From Mytilus californianus (lineage: Eukaryota; Mollusca; Bivalvia; Mytilida; Mytilidae), in assembly GCF_021869535.1 (NCBI RefSeq), contig NW_026262648.1:1860001-1924000 (forward strand): DNA of 64,000 bases, read 5' to 3'. Below are positions 34,199 through 47,054 of this stretch, one piece after another. The position numbers were made by a program, and so were the translations under genes. The notes below the pieces were generated by a model. It made no database searches. It was not told the origin of the DNA and saw only the letters and a program-made list of their open reading frames with translations. Positions within the stretch are counted from its first letter, which is position 1; the number at the start of each line of letters is the position of its first letter.

Positions 34199-34261
34199 TA
34201 GTCCTTTGAAATCTGAAATCTGATTTCTTATGTAATAAAGTTTTCAATCAGGAAAATAAAA

Positions 34262-34530
34262 AGCACCAAACTGTTAAAAAGGTGCAATGGAGTAAAAAGA
34301 AGAGTCGACAACCGAAGCGCTATCCAAAAAAGAATCGCGATCAATGGACAAAAGACAAACCAGGGAACAAATAAGACACACAAAGACAAACAATACCATT
34401 CAACATTAAGAACCAAAAAGAAATAAGAAACACGGACCCCGAAAAAAATTGGGCGACCTCAGGTGCTCCGGAAGGGTAAAAGACACCTGCTGTCCAAAAA
34501 ATCACGGTAATTGCGACAAGCTCTCGAGTA
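34262..34530 (-). mobile_element. 3' tail fragment of the retroelement family (minus strand)
   Basis: Reversed, the segment reads CCTTCCGGAGCACCTGAGG and GGGGTCCGTGTTTCTTATTTC, matching in order the tail after the reverse-transcriptase relic at 41000-41200. The coding body is missing. Confidence 0.55.
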
Positions 34531-34714
34531 AATGTGCATTTGACAAAATCGTACACAATACATATAGACAAGATACAAATTCAAGAAACACAGTGCTTTA
34601 TTTTAGTTCTTCATCTTGACAGTCGCTGCATGATTTTCAAAAATCATATCCTACAAGGTCAAGACGACCCCCCTAGTGTCGACTTAAGTGGTTGTCTTGA
34701 AAATTCACATTAAA

Positions 34715-34945
34715 ACATGTTAACCCTGCCGCAATTTTGCGCCTGTCCAAATTTAGGAACTTCTGGCCTTTGTTTTTCTTGTATTGTTTTCAATTTTAGT
34801 TCTTTTGTGCGTTATGGAGTCTAGAATGGAGTGCATTCCTCTGAACCAACTTACATCGTTGTTTCTGGGTCAGCTGCAGCCTACCCCCGTGTGTGAGGAT
34901 TCCCGTATTGTTTTGACACATTCCCCATTTCCATTCACTTTTCTA
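34715..34945 (+). repeat. Dispersed Mytilus-type repeat with internal deletion
   Basis: AACCCTGCCGCAATTTTGCG, CTTCTGGCCTTTGTTTTTCT, GGTCAGCTGCAGCCTAC and CACATTCCCCATTTCCATTC follow in the order I remember from mussel sequences. The segment at 52795-52905 on the other strand shares its 3' end. Confidence 0.6.
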
Positions 34946-35315
34946 TTCACTATAGCTGAGTAAGCTCAATAGTTGTTTGCCGCACTATTGTTTTAATTTA
35001 CTAATTTTAAAATACTAAGATTCTATAACAAATAAACTGACAGAAATCTCTTATAAAGCATGAACTTTGCGCAATGATTTGTGGTGAAGTGGCGAGGTAT
35101 AGTATGACAGTGTTGTTCTCATTCACCGATCTTGTTATGTAAATTACACAAAAAGGGAAACCAAACTACAAAACCCGCAAGTGATTGGAACACAGACATT
35201 CAAATTTGATTTTGTTCAAGTTGTCGAGTAAAAAATGCTGCTTTTCAAAAATAATTTATAGTGCCAGGAAACACCTAGAATGCAGGATTTTAACGCTATT
35301 AACCCCAGAGCTTTT

Positions 35316-35372
35316 GGGGGCCTTGAGCGGCCCCCATACCCCCTGCCGTAATGCAGCCTCGCTATGCGAGGC
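35316..35372. other. Two adjacent GC-rich hairpins
   Basis: GGGGGCC-TTGAGC-GGCCCCC (35316-35335) and GCCTCGC-TAT-GCGAGGC (35356-35372) are perfect stems in otherwise AT-rich DNA. Both strands are open here, which produces false frames. Confidence 0.7.
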
Positions 35373-35589
35373 TGGAGGGAAACTTCGTGTCCCTTTTGTC
35401 TAATTTGCCGAAACCGTACCATTTTTTTTGGGCATGCTACGCCTATGAAACCGCGTTTTTAGTAAATAAAAAACATGCAGTAGTCCATCGAGCGTAGCAA
35501 CTTATTCACTGGATTTGTCAATGATCAAAGGTAAAAATCGTTGCGTCTTATGTAAACAACAAATATTTTGGTAGCAGCACTGATCTATA

Positions 35590-35815
35590 AATATGTTACA
35601 GTAGATATTTGTATTAAGTTGGACCCAGAATCTAGAACCCTTCTAGTACAAATCGAAATTCCAATGTCTACTAGTAGAAATCATAATTCTGATTTATACT
35701 AATTAGTATCCAGTACAGATCGGAATTCCAATATCTACTGGTAGAAATTGGAATATCCTGATTTGTACTAGGAGTAATCTGGATTGTACTAAATATTAAC
35801 TAGAAAAGACACAAT
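35590..35815 (+). repeat. Palindromic repeat block, left copy
   Basis: Two or three units of about 60 bases built on AGTACAAATC...GAATTCCAAT...CTACTAGTAG...TGATTTGTACTA, each nearly its own inverted copy. A related block in the same orientation is at 41757-41960. Confidence 0.7.
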
Positions 35816-36189
35816 AAAAGAAATATTTTTATTTCTTTATAGTGAAATAAAATAATATATATTTATTAAAGTTCACAGTATCATTAGTTTATATGAGGTT
35901 TTAACTATGGTTAAACACTACAATTGTTGCAAATTTTGAGAAGTTATTAGGACAATAAAAACCAAAACCAAATTTCTTAAATAGTTTCTATTAGATAAGA
36001 ATTAATTCATTTATGTTAATGATGTCTTATGATACATTTTTAACAAAAAACATGTAAAATTTTTAATTTCGTAAAACTTTATATTCAGAAAATCTTGTTA
36101 ATTTTAAGCAAAATCTGTTTCCCTGAATTAGTTCTGGTATATTGTTTACGCATGTATCTCAATTGAATTACTCTTTTTATTGGTTGTTA

Positions 36190-36629
36190 ATGGCCAGTTA
36201 TGCTTAAAACAGTGTCTATACAATAGAGTACGTCAAGCTGTAATCCGTTCCAACATAAAACCACCGACGAGGTTCTTGACAGGCAAATACATATGTGACT
36301 GACTCAAACTATTTTATTTAGATTTAAACCCCCTTTTTAGTATGTATATTGTACACATCTTGCACTGAAAACGCTAGTCAGGCCATTAGATAAAACTCAC
36401 TATACCATAGTGAACAAAAGTGAAAATCTCCTTATTAGGTTTTTATAGAAATTATTTCTCTGTTTAGATTCAAACATAGTTTTTATCTTCATAAATACAG
36501 CTTGATTTTTATTGCTCATTGCATTTCTTCTTTATTCATCAGGTTAAATCTCATCTGTTACATTACTACAAGAAATTGATGTATATATAATACTAGTCTT
36601 TGTTTTCTCCTTTCCTTAATTGTTCGTTC
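36190..36629 (+). repeat. Split repeat, left half
   Basis: It aligns with about 19790-20240 (AATAGAGTACGTCAAG, GATTTTTATTGCTCA, ATGTATATATAATA). The expected continuation is found only at 41540. Confidence 0.7.
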
Positions 36630-38529
36630 AAATGAAGAATCAAATAGGAATGGTTTATTATTGGTTTGTCTATTTTACAAGAAGATTCGTTTAGAAAGAC
36701 TTTGCATCCTTATCAAAGTGTTGAGGGCAACAGTTCCATAGATTGATTTTTCGATACTGACGGCATCATGTTCAATTTTGTTTTGTTAATGATTTAAATT
36801 ACAAATTATTATATATGGCTAAACACAGCAAAACCTATTTTTTTTAATTTACCTAAGAATAAAAAGAAGGTATATATAACTGATCTTTTGATTGTGGCTA
36901 AACGGTTATACCGCAAGGAGAACCTTACAAATATTCACAAAACAAACAAATAAGTCACGATGGACATATCATTCCAAATTCACAATTCAAATACGTTTTG
37001 TATTCAAAATTCTAATTCATTCCAAAGGATTTCAGTCGTCGTAAATAAGAGAATATCAAAATTAGAACATTTAAGATTTGCAATCAACATTTAGAAACTC
37101 TGCAATTCTTGCGTAAATATATATTAATAGAAGTTAAAATCAAAATTGAATAAATTATTTTTTCCTCAAAATATACAACGCCTTTCAAACTTTCAAAATA
37201 TGAAACATTCATATACATGTGAGAAGTTCTCATATTACAAACACCTGATCTTAATGATTAAAACATACTTTGCGATAGTTTAAATATTAATAGGTGTTAC
37301 GGTCTATTTTTACGCAATAATGTTATCGTTATCTAATACATCATTGTTCGACGAAATTTGATATAAAATATGAATAAATTATTTCATTTTATTATTCTCT
37401 TTATTCATTTAAACTTTGTCTACAACTTCATACTGTACATAACAGTCACAACTTTGTTTAGTTTTCAAAGATAATCTGGACATAGATAAATTGAAGATTT
37501 CTTTATGTAATTAAATTGGAGACTATAAATTGTACGGTGCAATCAAAATGTCTCTTAGTATATTATATTCTCAATTGTAAAAACGCATGGCATATATCTA
37601 AATAAGAGATGTTAGGTTTACCTCATTTGTCAAAAATCAAACAATCAAAAAACACACGAAAAGACATCTAGGGGACAATATTTGGTATTAGACAATAGAC
37701 AGGAGCTGTCAATACAATATATCAGCATGTCAAATGTCCTGAGTCTAAAAATAATTAAAAAATGATTCAACCACAAAATATCAACGGTAGGACAAAACAT
37801 TTCACAAGAATGGTCGTTTTAAAAATCCCTGCATCTTTGATAACATTCTCGGGTAACAGCTTTATTTGTTTATTTTTTTTGAGAACTAGACAGTATTGTA
37901 TCCAATTATTAAGCATGAAATTAAAATAAAAATTTTATATGTTCTCCAAAACAAGTGTGAACGCTTGAATAATTTACTGGTTATAACTAAACGATGTCGC
38001 AAGAAACCTATTTTGATATTAAGCTAAAGAGTTAATCAAAATTCGACCAATCAATGAAAATAATACACTGTAACATGTGTAAAAATAGTCCGTTTTGGCA
38101 AATTGTGGAAAATTACCAAACACAAATAAGAATATTAAAGTTTTTATGACTGATTGGTTGATGATTTCTTTACGGTTATAGCGTGATGATATTCCTTCAT
38201 TACTATTTGGGCAATATGCAAGATAATTAATCATGAAGAATATTCAGAGTTAATCATGAAGTAAATTCAATTAAAAACTCTGAATTCTGTTAAATTTTTT
38301 AATTTTATTTGATCAATGATTCAAATAGTATCAGACACAAGTTTTACCAACTTATTAAGTCATTTTCAATATACATTATGATAACAATATAACATTAAAT
38401 TCAGCATGCATTTACCAAACTTCTAAATTCTAACATGAGTATAAGTAAACTATTGATTGATTAGTTACAGTTACTGGTTTTGGAAGATAAATTTAAAAGA
38501 GGTAAATTATTTAAGACATGAAAAGTGAA
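36630..38529. other. Left part of the 4.9-kb segment that splits a repeat; no gene recognised
   Basis: AT-rich sequence without supported exons. It lies between the two halves of the repeat and before the reverse-transcriptase relic. Confidence 0.5.
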
Positions 38530-41210
38530 ACTTGAATGGGTCTACACATTCTAAATCAACCTTTGGAGACCCAAATGTTGCAAAACACATATCCTACCTC
38601 CATGACAAATATATTGTTGTCCCCGCAGATAAAACCCCAAACAACATTGTTTTTGTTTTTAAATCACATTACATATACATTTTGATAAATGAATTAGATG
38701 TTGACAATTCACTTTGAAACTCAACATATACCCCCAAGGACACTTACCAAGGAGATAATCATGGATAATAATAGATCTGTTCTATGTTCCTTTAGAATTG
38801 CAATCAAAAGTGAAGAACTGGATCTTCCGTCACTGTAATGGATACCTAAATTACATAAGTGTTCTTACAAACAACGTTATATTGCTGGGTCTTCCAAGTT
38901 CTCCACGAAACCTCTTTCTAAATTATTAGAATCAATTTTTTAAAGCAATCAAAACCGGGATTCAAAGGTATTGTAAAACTACCTATTCTAGAGTTGGCGT
39001 GAAATAGATGTGGATACCAACAAATTCCAACGATCTTTTAGAGTACATACAACATAAGACTCTTTCATCTTGCAATAATATTCACACGTTTGTCTTTTCA
39101 ACACTTTACACAAGTATTCCCCATTTCTAACTAAAATTCTAATTGAAAGAGTTGGTCCTGCTTTGTTTCATAAAAAAGAATGGCCAACGTAGATACAAGT
39201 ATCTTGTCTTAGGGAGGGATAAATTGTAATATGTGAAAAATCACTCTGATTCAAACAAAAAATCTCTGAAACTGACACTATCAGGAAGCTTGACTTCTTG
39301 ATTGACAACATATTTGTTACGTTTGGAGGACGTGGTTTTCAAAAAACAACGGCATTCCCATTGGAACCAACTGTGCTTCTCTTCTTGCCGACTTGTTACT
39401 TTATTCATATTTGGATGACTTTATACAGGAGCTTCTTAGGTAGAAAGAAAAGAAGTTAGCATTATTCTTTAACTTTATTTTCCGTAGATGATGTCTCTTG
39501 CTAAATAATTCAAAGTTTGATGACATTGTTGAACGCATCTATTCTATCAAACTTGCGATAAAAGATACAGTTAAGTCTGCCTCATATCTTGACTTTGGCA
39601 ATTGACAATGAGGGTCAGTTGAAAACAAAACGTTACGATAGAAGAGAAGATTTCAGCTTCCCCATTGTGAACTTTCTATTTGTATGTACCAACATGCCAG
39701 CAGAGCCTGCATATGTAGTATATATCTCCCAGTTGATACGATATTCCAGTGCTTGCATTTCCTACCATGGTTTCCTTGATATCGGGTTGCTGCTAACAAG
39801 GAAGCTATTAAACCAATACCCCGTTCACACTATGCCTTTTTAATCCAGGTTCGACCCGAATTAGTTAAACCGGGTTAGATTTAGGTAGTGTGAACGCCTT
39901 AACCGCGGAGAACCCGGATTAAAATTACCCCTCATTTTCGGTGGAGTTAATGTGGGGCTAACCCGGATTAATTACCTCGCCTTCTATATGTAAACATTCA
40001 GTTAATGTGATGTTTTTGATATGTTGACAAATGACGTTTGCTAACGTCATTTAAAATTCCAGCAGTCAGATCATGGGAGAGACACGAGAATGAGTTTTTA
40101 GCAACAAAAAATGTGGTCTAACGTACAACAAAGAGAAGAAAATAATTGAGCTATCTATATTGGGTGGTTTTTTTTTTTCTCTCTTCTAATAAGCATGATA
40201 TTTAAATAAATTCAACTAACGTGAGGGTACCCAAATTCCACCTAATTTGAGAGTTTTTTCACCTTCGTTTATTTAGGAACAGATACAAGTGTCCTTCCTT
40301 TGTTTATTTTGTAGATTTATTCCGTGCTTATTTACTATAAAGTTTCACAAATTTAATTTTGAATTCAAACTGAATCATTAAAAATGGGGTTGAACCGATC
40401 TTCCAAAAAAAAAAAAAAAGAATTGCACACATGCTTAAAGTTAACACATTCGAAATTTATCGATTTTTTTTGCGGCACACTGGGTGCAATTTCGGTACTC
40501 GGTGCAAACTTGGTTATTGTGACGTTATTCGCAAACACGAAAAAGAATCGAAGGTGGTTAATACGGATTTTTCAGAAACAGCCAGGAGTGCAGAAAAAAC
40601 ATTTCAAACAACTACAGTGGACTGATGCGGGTTAACATTTTGGCGCATGCATGTCTTTTTTTGTAGGGAGGGAAAATCCCTAAGTGGGTTAATTTTTATT
40701 AGATGTGAACTGGGGTAATTAATTTGGGTTAACTATCCCGGGTTCGACCCTGAGCAGATCTCATGGTGTGAACACGATACACGAGTTTTAAGTGGTGAAG
40801 TTAAAATCATCCCTTCGTGAATTTTACGGACACCATCACGAGTTGGTTTCCCGTTATGGAATATCTGTTTCACAGATGACGGATATGTTGCAACTGTCGT
40901 AACTACAATCCCGTCCTTTTTTCCCCGAATGTGACCTACCGAAGTAGACTTGTATTTGTACTTTTATGAGCAACACGACGGATGCCACATGTGGAGCAGG
41001 ATCTGCTTACCCTTCCGGAGCACCTAAGAAAACCCCGGTTTATGGTGGGGTTCGTGTTGCTCAGTCTTTAGTTTTCTATGTAGTGTTTTGTGTACAGTTG
41101 TGTGTTTTTTGTCTTTTCTTTATTTGCAATGGCGTTGTCAGTATCTTTTCGACTTATGAGTTTGAATGTCCCTTTGGTATCTTTCGCCTCTCTTTAAGAA
41201 GGTTGGATGC
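38530..41210 (+). pseudogene. Reverse-transcriptase relic A (Penelope-like or related retroelement), 5'-truncated
   Basis: Broken pieces read in order: D-P-N-V-A-K-H-I-S-Y-L-H-D-K-Y and V-V-P-A-D-K (38560-38640), T-Y-T-P...L-T-K-E (38720-38760), D-L-P-S-L (38825), G-G-R-G-F-Q with G-T-N-C-A near 39330-39380 (the I-P-x-G-T-N-C motif of the polymerase fingers), F-P-I-V-N-F and the Y-I-S-Q-L-I-R-Y-S thumb-side motif (39660-39750). The catalytic R-Y-I-D-D is lost: frame and bases are missing near 39480-39495. A 957-bp transposon interrupts the C-terminal part; coding resumes at 40781. The non-coding tail ends about 41200. The I-P-M-G-T-N and R-Y-I-D-D style suggests a Penelope-like family; I see no endonuclease domain. 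Confidence 0.75.
39820..40776. mobile_element. 957-bp non-autonomous DNA transposon inserted in relic A
   Basis: The ends CCCGTTCACACTATG and (inverted) CGTGTTCACACCATG match with three mismatches, and inward blocks AGGTTCGACCCG and GGGTTCGACCCTG also pair. Flanks ATAC (39816-39819 and 40777-40780) look like a 4-base target duplication. Relic B has no insertion at the matching site, which proves the gap. Open frames at 40384-40635 show no transposase signature. Confidence 0.8.
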
Positions 41211-41539
41211 ATGAAATGTTTTCACTGATGATATTCAAAAGAAAAAAATAGCTTAGACTTTTTCATATGTTTAAAAATAGCATAAAAAATTAGACAATTT
41301 TCTAATTTGATCACATTCTGAGGTGATGAGTGAAATATTTATATCATGTGACCATTTGTCGAAACTGACTGTCAAATCTGTTCTGATGTCGTTGTATCTT
41401 GAACAATCAGAAAAGACATTGTTAGCATCTCATTGCGGATCTCCAACTATAAAACAAGCTGAAATTTCTATGATTAAATTTTAAACAAGTAGTAATTAAG
41501 AAATGAAGCACCACATCCTTATTGCGTCAAAGTAATATT
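41211..41539. other. Right part of the 4.9-kb inserted segment
   Basis: AT-rich sequence between the retroelement tail and the resumed repeat. No gene recognised. Confidence 0.5.
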
Positions 41540-41756
41540 TCAGGTCTAGGGTCATAAGAAAATGTTTCGGCACTAATTTCTTTTATCACAATGACATTTT
41601 GCAGTAGATAATTCATACATTTAGATAGTGACTGTACAAAACTAATTGAATGATCCAATTTATTTCATACAAAGCTCTGACTGTAGAAGGAAAATATGAT
41701 GAATTAGTTAGTGAAAATCTACATCCCCATTTCGTAAGTGATAAATTGACGAGCTT
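41540..41756 (+). repeat. Split repeat, right half
   Basis: It aligns with about 20250-20480: GGTCATAAGAAAATGTT-like, ATTCATACATTTAGATAG, TGATCCAATTTATTTCAT, CATCCCCATTTCGTAAGTG. Confidence 0.7.
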
Positions 41757-41960
41757 TGTATATGTTACAGTACAAATTGGAATCCAGACACCTCCTAGTA
41801 CATATAAGAATTCCTACATCTACTAGAAGAAATTGAAATTCTGTATTATACTAATTAAAATCAAGTACAAATCCGAATTACAATATCAAGTTGTAGAAAT
41901 TGGGATATCCAGATTTGTACTAGGAGGATTTTAGATTGTACTAAATTTCTAGTAGGATCC
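41757..41960 (+). repeat. Palindromic repeat block, right copy
   Basis: It is related to 35590-35815 in the same orientation (ATATGTTACAGTA start, CTACTAGAAGAAATTG, GATTTGTACTAGGAG, TAGATTGTACTAAAT). Confidence 0.7.
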
Positions 41961-42519
41961 AGGATATCACTAAACAATTGTTAGAATGATCCTCGATCTG
42001 ATTACTGTTGACTAAGGGAAATAATTTAAATATTACCTTTAACTTTTGTTTGGCTTCACTGGTTTTCAAACCCCGATTTCAATTTTAAATATTATTTCAT
42101 GATTTAAATCCACTACCTGAATACTTCAAATTATTGGTTGTTTCTTGAAAGTCATTCAAGATAATTAGTTGGTTATTTAAATATATTGAAAGTACCATGT
42201 TTTGCCTTTTCAAACTTGTTCTGTTTTTTTTTTTAATTCATTCTTGAAGCATCCAAAGTATACTTCTGAAAAAATTTAATGCTTCATCAGAAATTTTGAA
42301 GGGGTCTTTCAAACATCAAATAATAAGTAAAAGACATCTCTCAAAGCTGTGAAAGTTACACGATTCTAAAATATTAAGGTAAATTAATTTACTTTTCAGT
42401 CAACCCAAAATATATTACATTTATTCTCTTTTAAATGTAAGCTTACATCTTATGATATTATTATTGTATTCATTGTATATCTTTACATTCAATCATTTCT
42501 GTATTTCTAAATGCCTAAT
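41961..42519. other. No gene recognised
   Basis: AT-rich sequence with nothing supported. Confidence 0.5.
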
Positions 42520-43160
42520 TATTTCTTCTGTCTTATTTTACAAAATTATTCTTCACTTTCGGAACGGACCTTGGGCAATTTTGAGTTTCACACAATATCC
42601 TGAGGTCGTCTCGGCCGTCTCCCCTTATCAACTGATGTACAAGACATCGATCCGAGGTCACTACCTATATCTTTGACAATTATAATAAATTGACCGCGAG
42701 TCTTCTTAATTCATTTACGATAAGTGCATGTAGAAACCCCCTTTGTATATCTATGAACAACAAAGTACTTCAAAGTTATCCTTTTTTGTCTTATTTCTTA
42801 TAATTATTCTTTATCAGAGGTCAAACCCTTCGTTTAAAATGTACAGGACGAATTTTACAGAAAAAATTTAGCCCATATCTCCATTTCGTACAGGATGTGT
42901 AATAAAAAAGACCTGATGACGTCTCTGTCGCACTTCTCCCTGTCTACTATTGTAAAAGACAATATTCCGAGGTCATTCTCCTTTGTTTATGATGATTAAA
43001 TCCCAAATGACGATATGACATGCTTCACTGTCTATGATATAAGTATATGTATAAACCGGCATATGAAGCCATCTTGTATATTTTTGTCAATAATAAAATG
43101 GCTCAAGGTTATTCTCCTTTGTCATATTTTCATAATTATTCTTTAATAGCGGTTATGACC
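42520..43160 (+). repeat. Diverged tandem repeat, two to three units of about 260-330 bp
   Basis: TAATTATTCTTTA with its left context TCTTATTTC / TCATATTTT recurs at about 42790 and 43123, with a weaker match at 42531. GAGGTC blocks and TGTATAT...CAAAGTTAT / CAAGGTTAT blocks recur in the same order. Confidence 0.6.
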
Positions 43161-44571
43161 TCAGAAATTTGGTTGTACAAAAAATTATCCGAGGCAAGTG
43201 AATTAAGTCAAGCTGTTATGTTTTACATTGAGATACGTGTACCAAGAAGTTGATAAGGACTACTTTGTTCAGCTAAATTATACAAAGGGGACTTGGTTTT
43301 TGTGTATATCATTTTTCGGATTTTTTCAAATTAATCATTTATAACTCTCCTCCCACTTTCCCCAATTCAAATGGTATTGCCATGAAATGTTTATATTCAT
43401 GATGATTCGAAGGTATCTTCATCCTCTTTGTTATAAACAGATCATTCAATTGTATGGCTGACGATCCCTTGAATTTTGGTTTTCATAAAACAAAAGTATT
43501 GTCATTCGCATTTTGTCTTAAGAACATACATCTATGACGAAGACTTTCCGTTGAAAATGGCTTAGGATCATGGTTGGCATGAGGACAAATCTTATGTGAC
43601 GTTTTGGGATCGTTAACAGCTACAACATGACTAAAAAGACCACGAAAAGACAACCAACAGTCCACAAAACAGCCTGTAACCAGAATTTAGATTGATCTGC
43701 CAAAAAGGTATTATTAACCCTATTCAGAAAAGATTACTGAATATTTAAATAAAACCGTTTTTCAATTTATTTTAATCCATTTCAAATCATTTTAATACCA
43801 GTGAAATAGATTCCCTTGCGGTCATTTAAGATATTTTAAGATATGGTTAAATGGTTAAGCTACGTCAAACTAATTATCTACGCCCCCGTTAAACGATATC
43901 AAATTGGTATAGTGTGTAATAACATTTTGTGAGGGAATTCGATGTTTGCTATACCACGGTTCATTTCAACGCACTTTATGACTATAAAACTAAACCAATC
44001 AGAATGATTTTTTTGCAGTGTTTTGAGAAATGATTTTACGGCATGTTTTTTTTTTAAATTATAGCAAAACTTTTGGTTGATAAATTTTCATTCGTTATTT
44101 CAAAAAATGAACTTAAAATTTCTGTCATTTTCTCCCTACCCATTTTACCCCTATTACTTTTTATGAAGTGGACCGGTCATTGTTATGGAATCTTGAGTAA
44201 TTTGATTGGATTAAGTTATGATTATTTTACATTTAAACTGTTTATATGTATATTGATTAAATTAAAACGTGCATAAATGTATCAATATATTATTTATTTA
44301 TATAAGCAAGGATAGTACCTCTGCAGTAAAGAACATGTTTGAAAAAAATAAAATTACAAAATTAAACTTGATTAAAAGTCGTATTTTTGTTGGGGGAAGG
44401 GAGGCTTACGTTTACACCACATGACAAAAAGCAACGACAATAAAACATGATATTAATAGTTTAAATGATGTTATTATTATTAATAAATAAACAAATGTAC
44501 AGAACCAGTATAAAACTGCGACGGCATCTATTAGAAATGTACACCAGGTCGAAGTAATTTTCTTTCTTTGT
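43161..44571. other. No gene recognised
   Basis: AT-rich. The open stretches at 43483-43665 and 44073-44276 have no splice or domain support. Confidence 0.5.
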
Positions 44572-45310
44572 TTGTATTTGAAGTGTTCCGTTTGTGGAGC
44601 TACTGGCCACAATTCCAGACACCACCATGGACACTGCAGTATATTTGGGGGAAAAGGTCACAACAGAAAGAAATGTAGAAAACGTCCATCAGAAGACACT
44701 CAAGGTCAGACTTCTAATTCTAAACATTGTAAAATATTCAATCAGCATATCGGCAATGAAGGAAAAGAATTATCACAATCTAACATAGATTTAATTTGCA
44801 ATGTTGCTGTCAGACTATTTGACAAAAATTTAACTGTAACCAAAAATACTGTAACTGAAAGAGTAGCCTTTTTAACTGGTTGAAGCTATGGGTGTGTGGG
44901 GTCTCTTGTTGACCAGCTTAAGGATGGTGCATAGCCTGTTGAGATTAAAGTTATTGAAACGTACAAAACAAACTATTTACGACAGGGAAATACTATCTGC
45001 AATCCATTAATCCATTGAACATTTGGCTAAAAAGGGGATTTTTCCAACCGCTAAATAAAATTCTTCGAAACATTTTATAAGCTTGTGATATTCAGTAGGT
45101 CGAAGCTCAGAAGAATAATGAAAGCAATTGGGTTTGAACTTAGAAAATCGAAATCAGGATATTTTTTGTGGAACAAACCAAAGAAGTTATAGATTGGCGC
45201 CTAAAATATTGCCAGAAATTGAAAACCTTGAGGGATGATGATGGGTTTTATCCGGTGTATATGGGTCAATATCCTAATGGACCTTGAGATGAGGAACTCG
45301 GATTACGTAA
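44572..45310 (+). pseudogene. Zinc-knuckle and transposase-like relic
   Basis: A 103-codon piece starts with paired knuckle-like motifs (C-S-V-C-G-A-T-G-H and G-G-K-G-H-N-R-K-K-C). It ends V-T-E-R-V-A-F-L-T-G before a stop, after which S-Y-G-C-V-G-S-L continues, resembling the helix-turn-helix of Tc1/DDE_3-type transposases. After further breaks, 45160-45290 reads E-V-I-D-W-R-L-K-Y-C-Q-K-L-K and then Y-M-G-Q-Y, similar to the segment leading to the first catalytic Asp of that group. The family assignment is from memory of such proteins. It is not functional. Confidence 0.35.
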
Positions 45311-47054
45311 TTAAAAAAAAAATCAGTCCGTCATACAATTGTGGATGCTGTGATTTTATAAATGGACATAATTGAACTATAAGAACTGTTTTATAGAGCT
45401 GATGTGATGAGAAAACAAATATGAAGATTTGACTTTAAATAAATGATTAGAAAGGGCAAATGTTTTATTGAATTTTATGATCAGATTTTGGGATTATTTC
45501 ATGAGGAAAATGACATTTTTCACCATCTTTCGGGGTTCGAAAACTAATCACACTTGCTACCCCGAAAATTTAACCAGACATGTATAAATATCTCAGCTTC
45601 GATATGAGCCATCATACATATTCAATTTAACGATATGGACGGAGCAACAGAGGAAAATGTTACCATTACCCCCTATGGGAAATGAATTACGCATCTTGAC
45701 CAAAATTGTAAAGTCAAATTTCAAAGGTGATGGAGTATTTCATGGTTCAATGACCACAATTTAGGTTGATAGCTGCTGAAATCAGTTCTGTTACACTCTT
45801 TTAGTGCTATTTTATTAAAAACAATACACAATGGCCAATACATTTGATGTTTATCAAAAATATACAAATTTTGTGCTTTTAAACAGTGAAGAGACAGAAA
45901 ATGGGGCATGCAACATTTTGACAGGGGCCACTCAGAGGAGAAACAATTATATTTTAAGGATGATAAATGTTACTTACCAAAATGGCAAAAGAACAAAAAT
46001 GAATGTAGCAAGTTTAGCAACCATTTGGCAGTTGAAATCACTCTATTTAGACAAAAATTTAGATGCCTTACACCTTTGTCACAATGCATTGTGTGAATGA
46101 ATGCAGACCATATTGTTTTAGAAACTCGGGAAATTAACTACCAGCAAAAAATATATGCACCACACATATTGTGCATGGCTCACCCTATACTAACTGCATG
46201 CTAAATCTAAAATTGTGGTTTGTCATGATTTTAATTTAAGAAATTTAAGTGAAGGTGCAAGTAGGCCTTGCACTTTTTACCTCCACATCAATCATTTGAG
46301 TTTTTAACAAAGTAAAAAATGAAAATGGGAGAAAAGTCCACCCTTACACCCCCAAGATACTAAAACAAACATGGAACATGTTAATACAAGTTTATAAGCT
46401 CAAGGACAAACCTTTATGTGTTGTTTTACCAGTGTTTACCATTATTTACAGTGCAAGGGGAGTAACCCTTGATGGTTTCATTTCAGTGTGTCAGAAAATT
46501 GGTACATTCAATCAGATGAAGTTAACATGCTTAAAGAACTAAATGAAAGTGAAACATAGAGACAAACAAATAAACAAAATACAATAACTATCAAAATAAG
46601 ACAACAAAAACAAAATAAAGAATATTAGAATGAAAATAATTGCAAATATGACATTAATTTACAAAGTTTAACTGTAAATGTTGTAATATTCATTTTACAT
46701 GGCTTTATTTTATTTTAAATTTTACTCTATTTCATTGTTTGTCTTTTCGAATGAATGCATGTATTGTGGATGAATGCACGCATGCATTGGGACATACGAA
46801 ATAATGTTTGTGTCTGATACAAGGTTTATTTCAGTGTCTGGTACCATTTTCCTATTTTCATAATTGTTTATTAAAATGAAACAAACTTTTAAATATAAAA
46901 AATACAACTAACTCAAAACATGCACATGCATTCCTGAAAATATTTTTTTTTATGAGAAGATATATTAATCACTCTAAACAAATAATTAAATTAATGCAGC
47001 AGCTTCCTGAAAGGCTGAAAAAAAAAACAATTGAGTAACCTTTTAATACAAATG
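45311..47054. other. No gene recognised
   Basis: AT-rich sequence. An open stretch at 45831-46100 has two overlapping plus-strand frames and no recognised domain; it may be another transposon remnant. Confidence 0.4.

Noticed and set aside
40384..40635. Overlapping frames inside the 957-bp transposon
   Set aside because: They include a poly-A run and show no transposase motif.
44594..44788. Second frame overlapping the zinc-knuckle frame
   Set aside because: The knuckle motifs are in the other frame; this one is a shadow.
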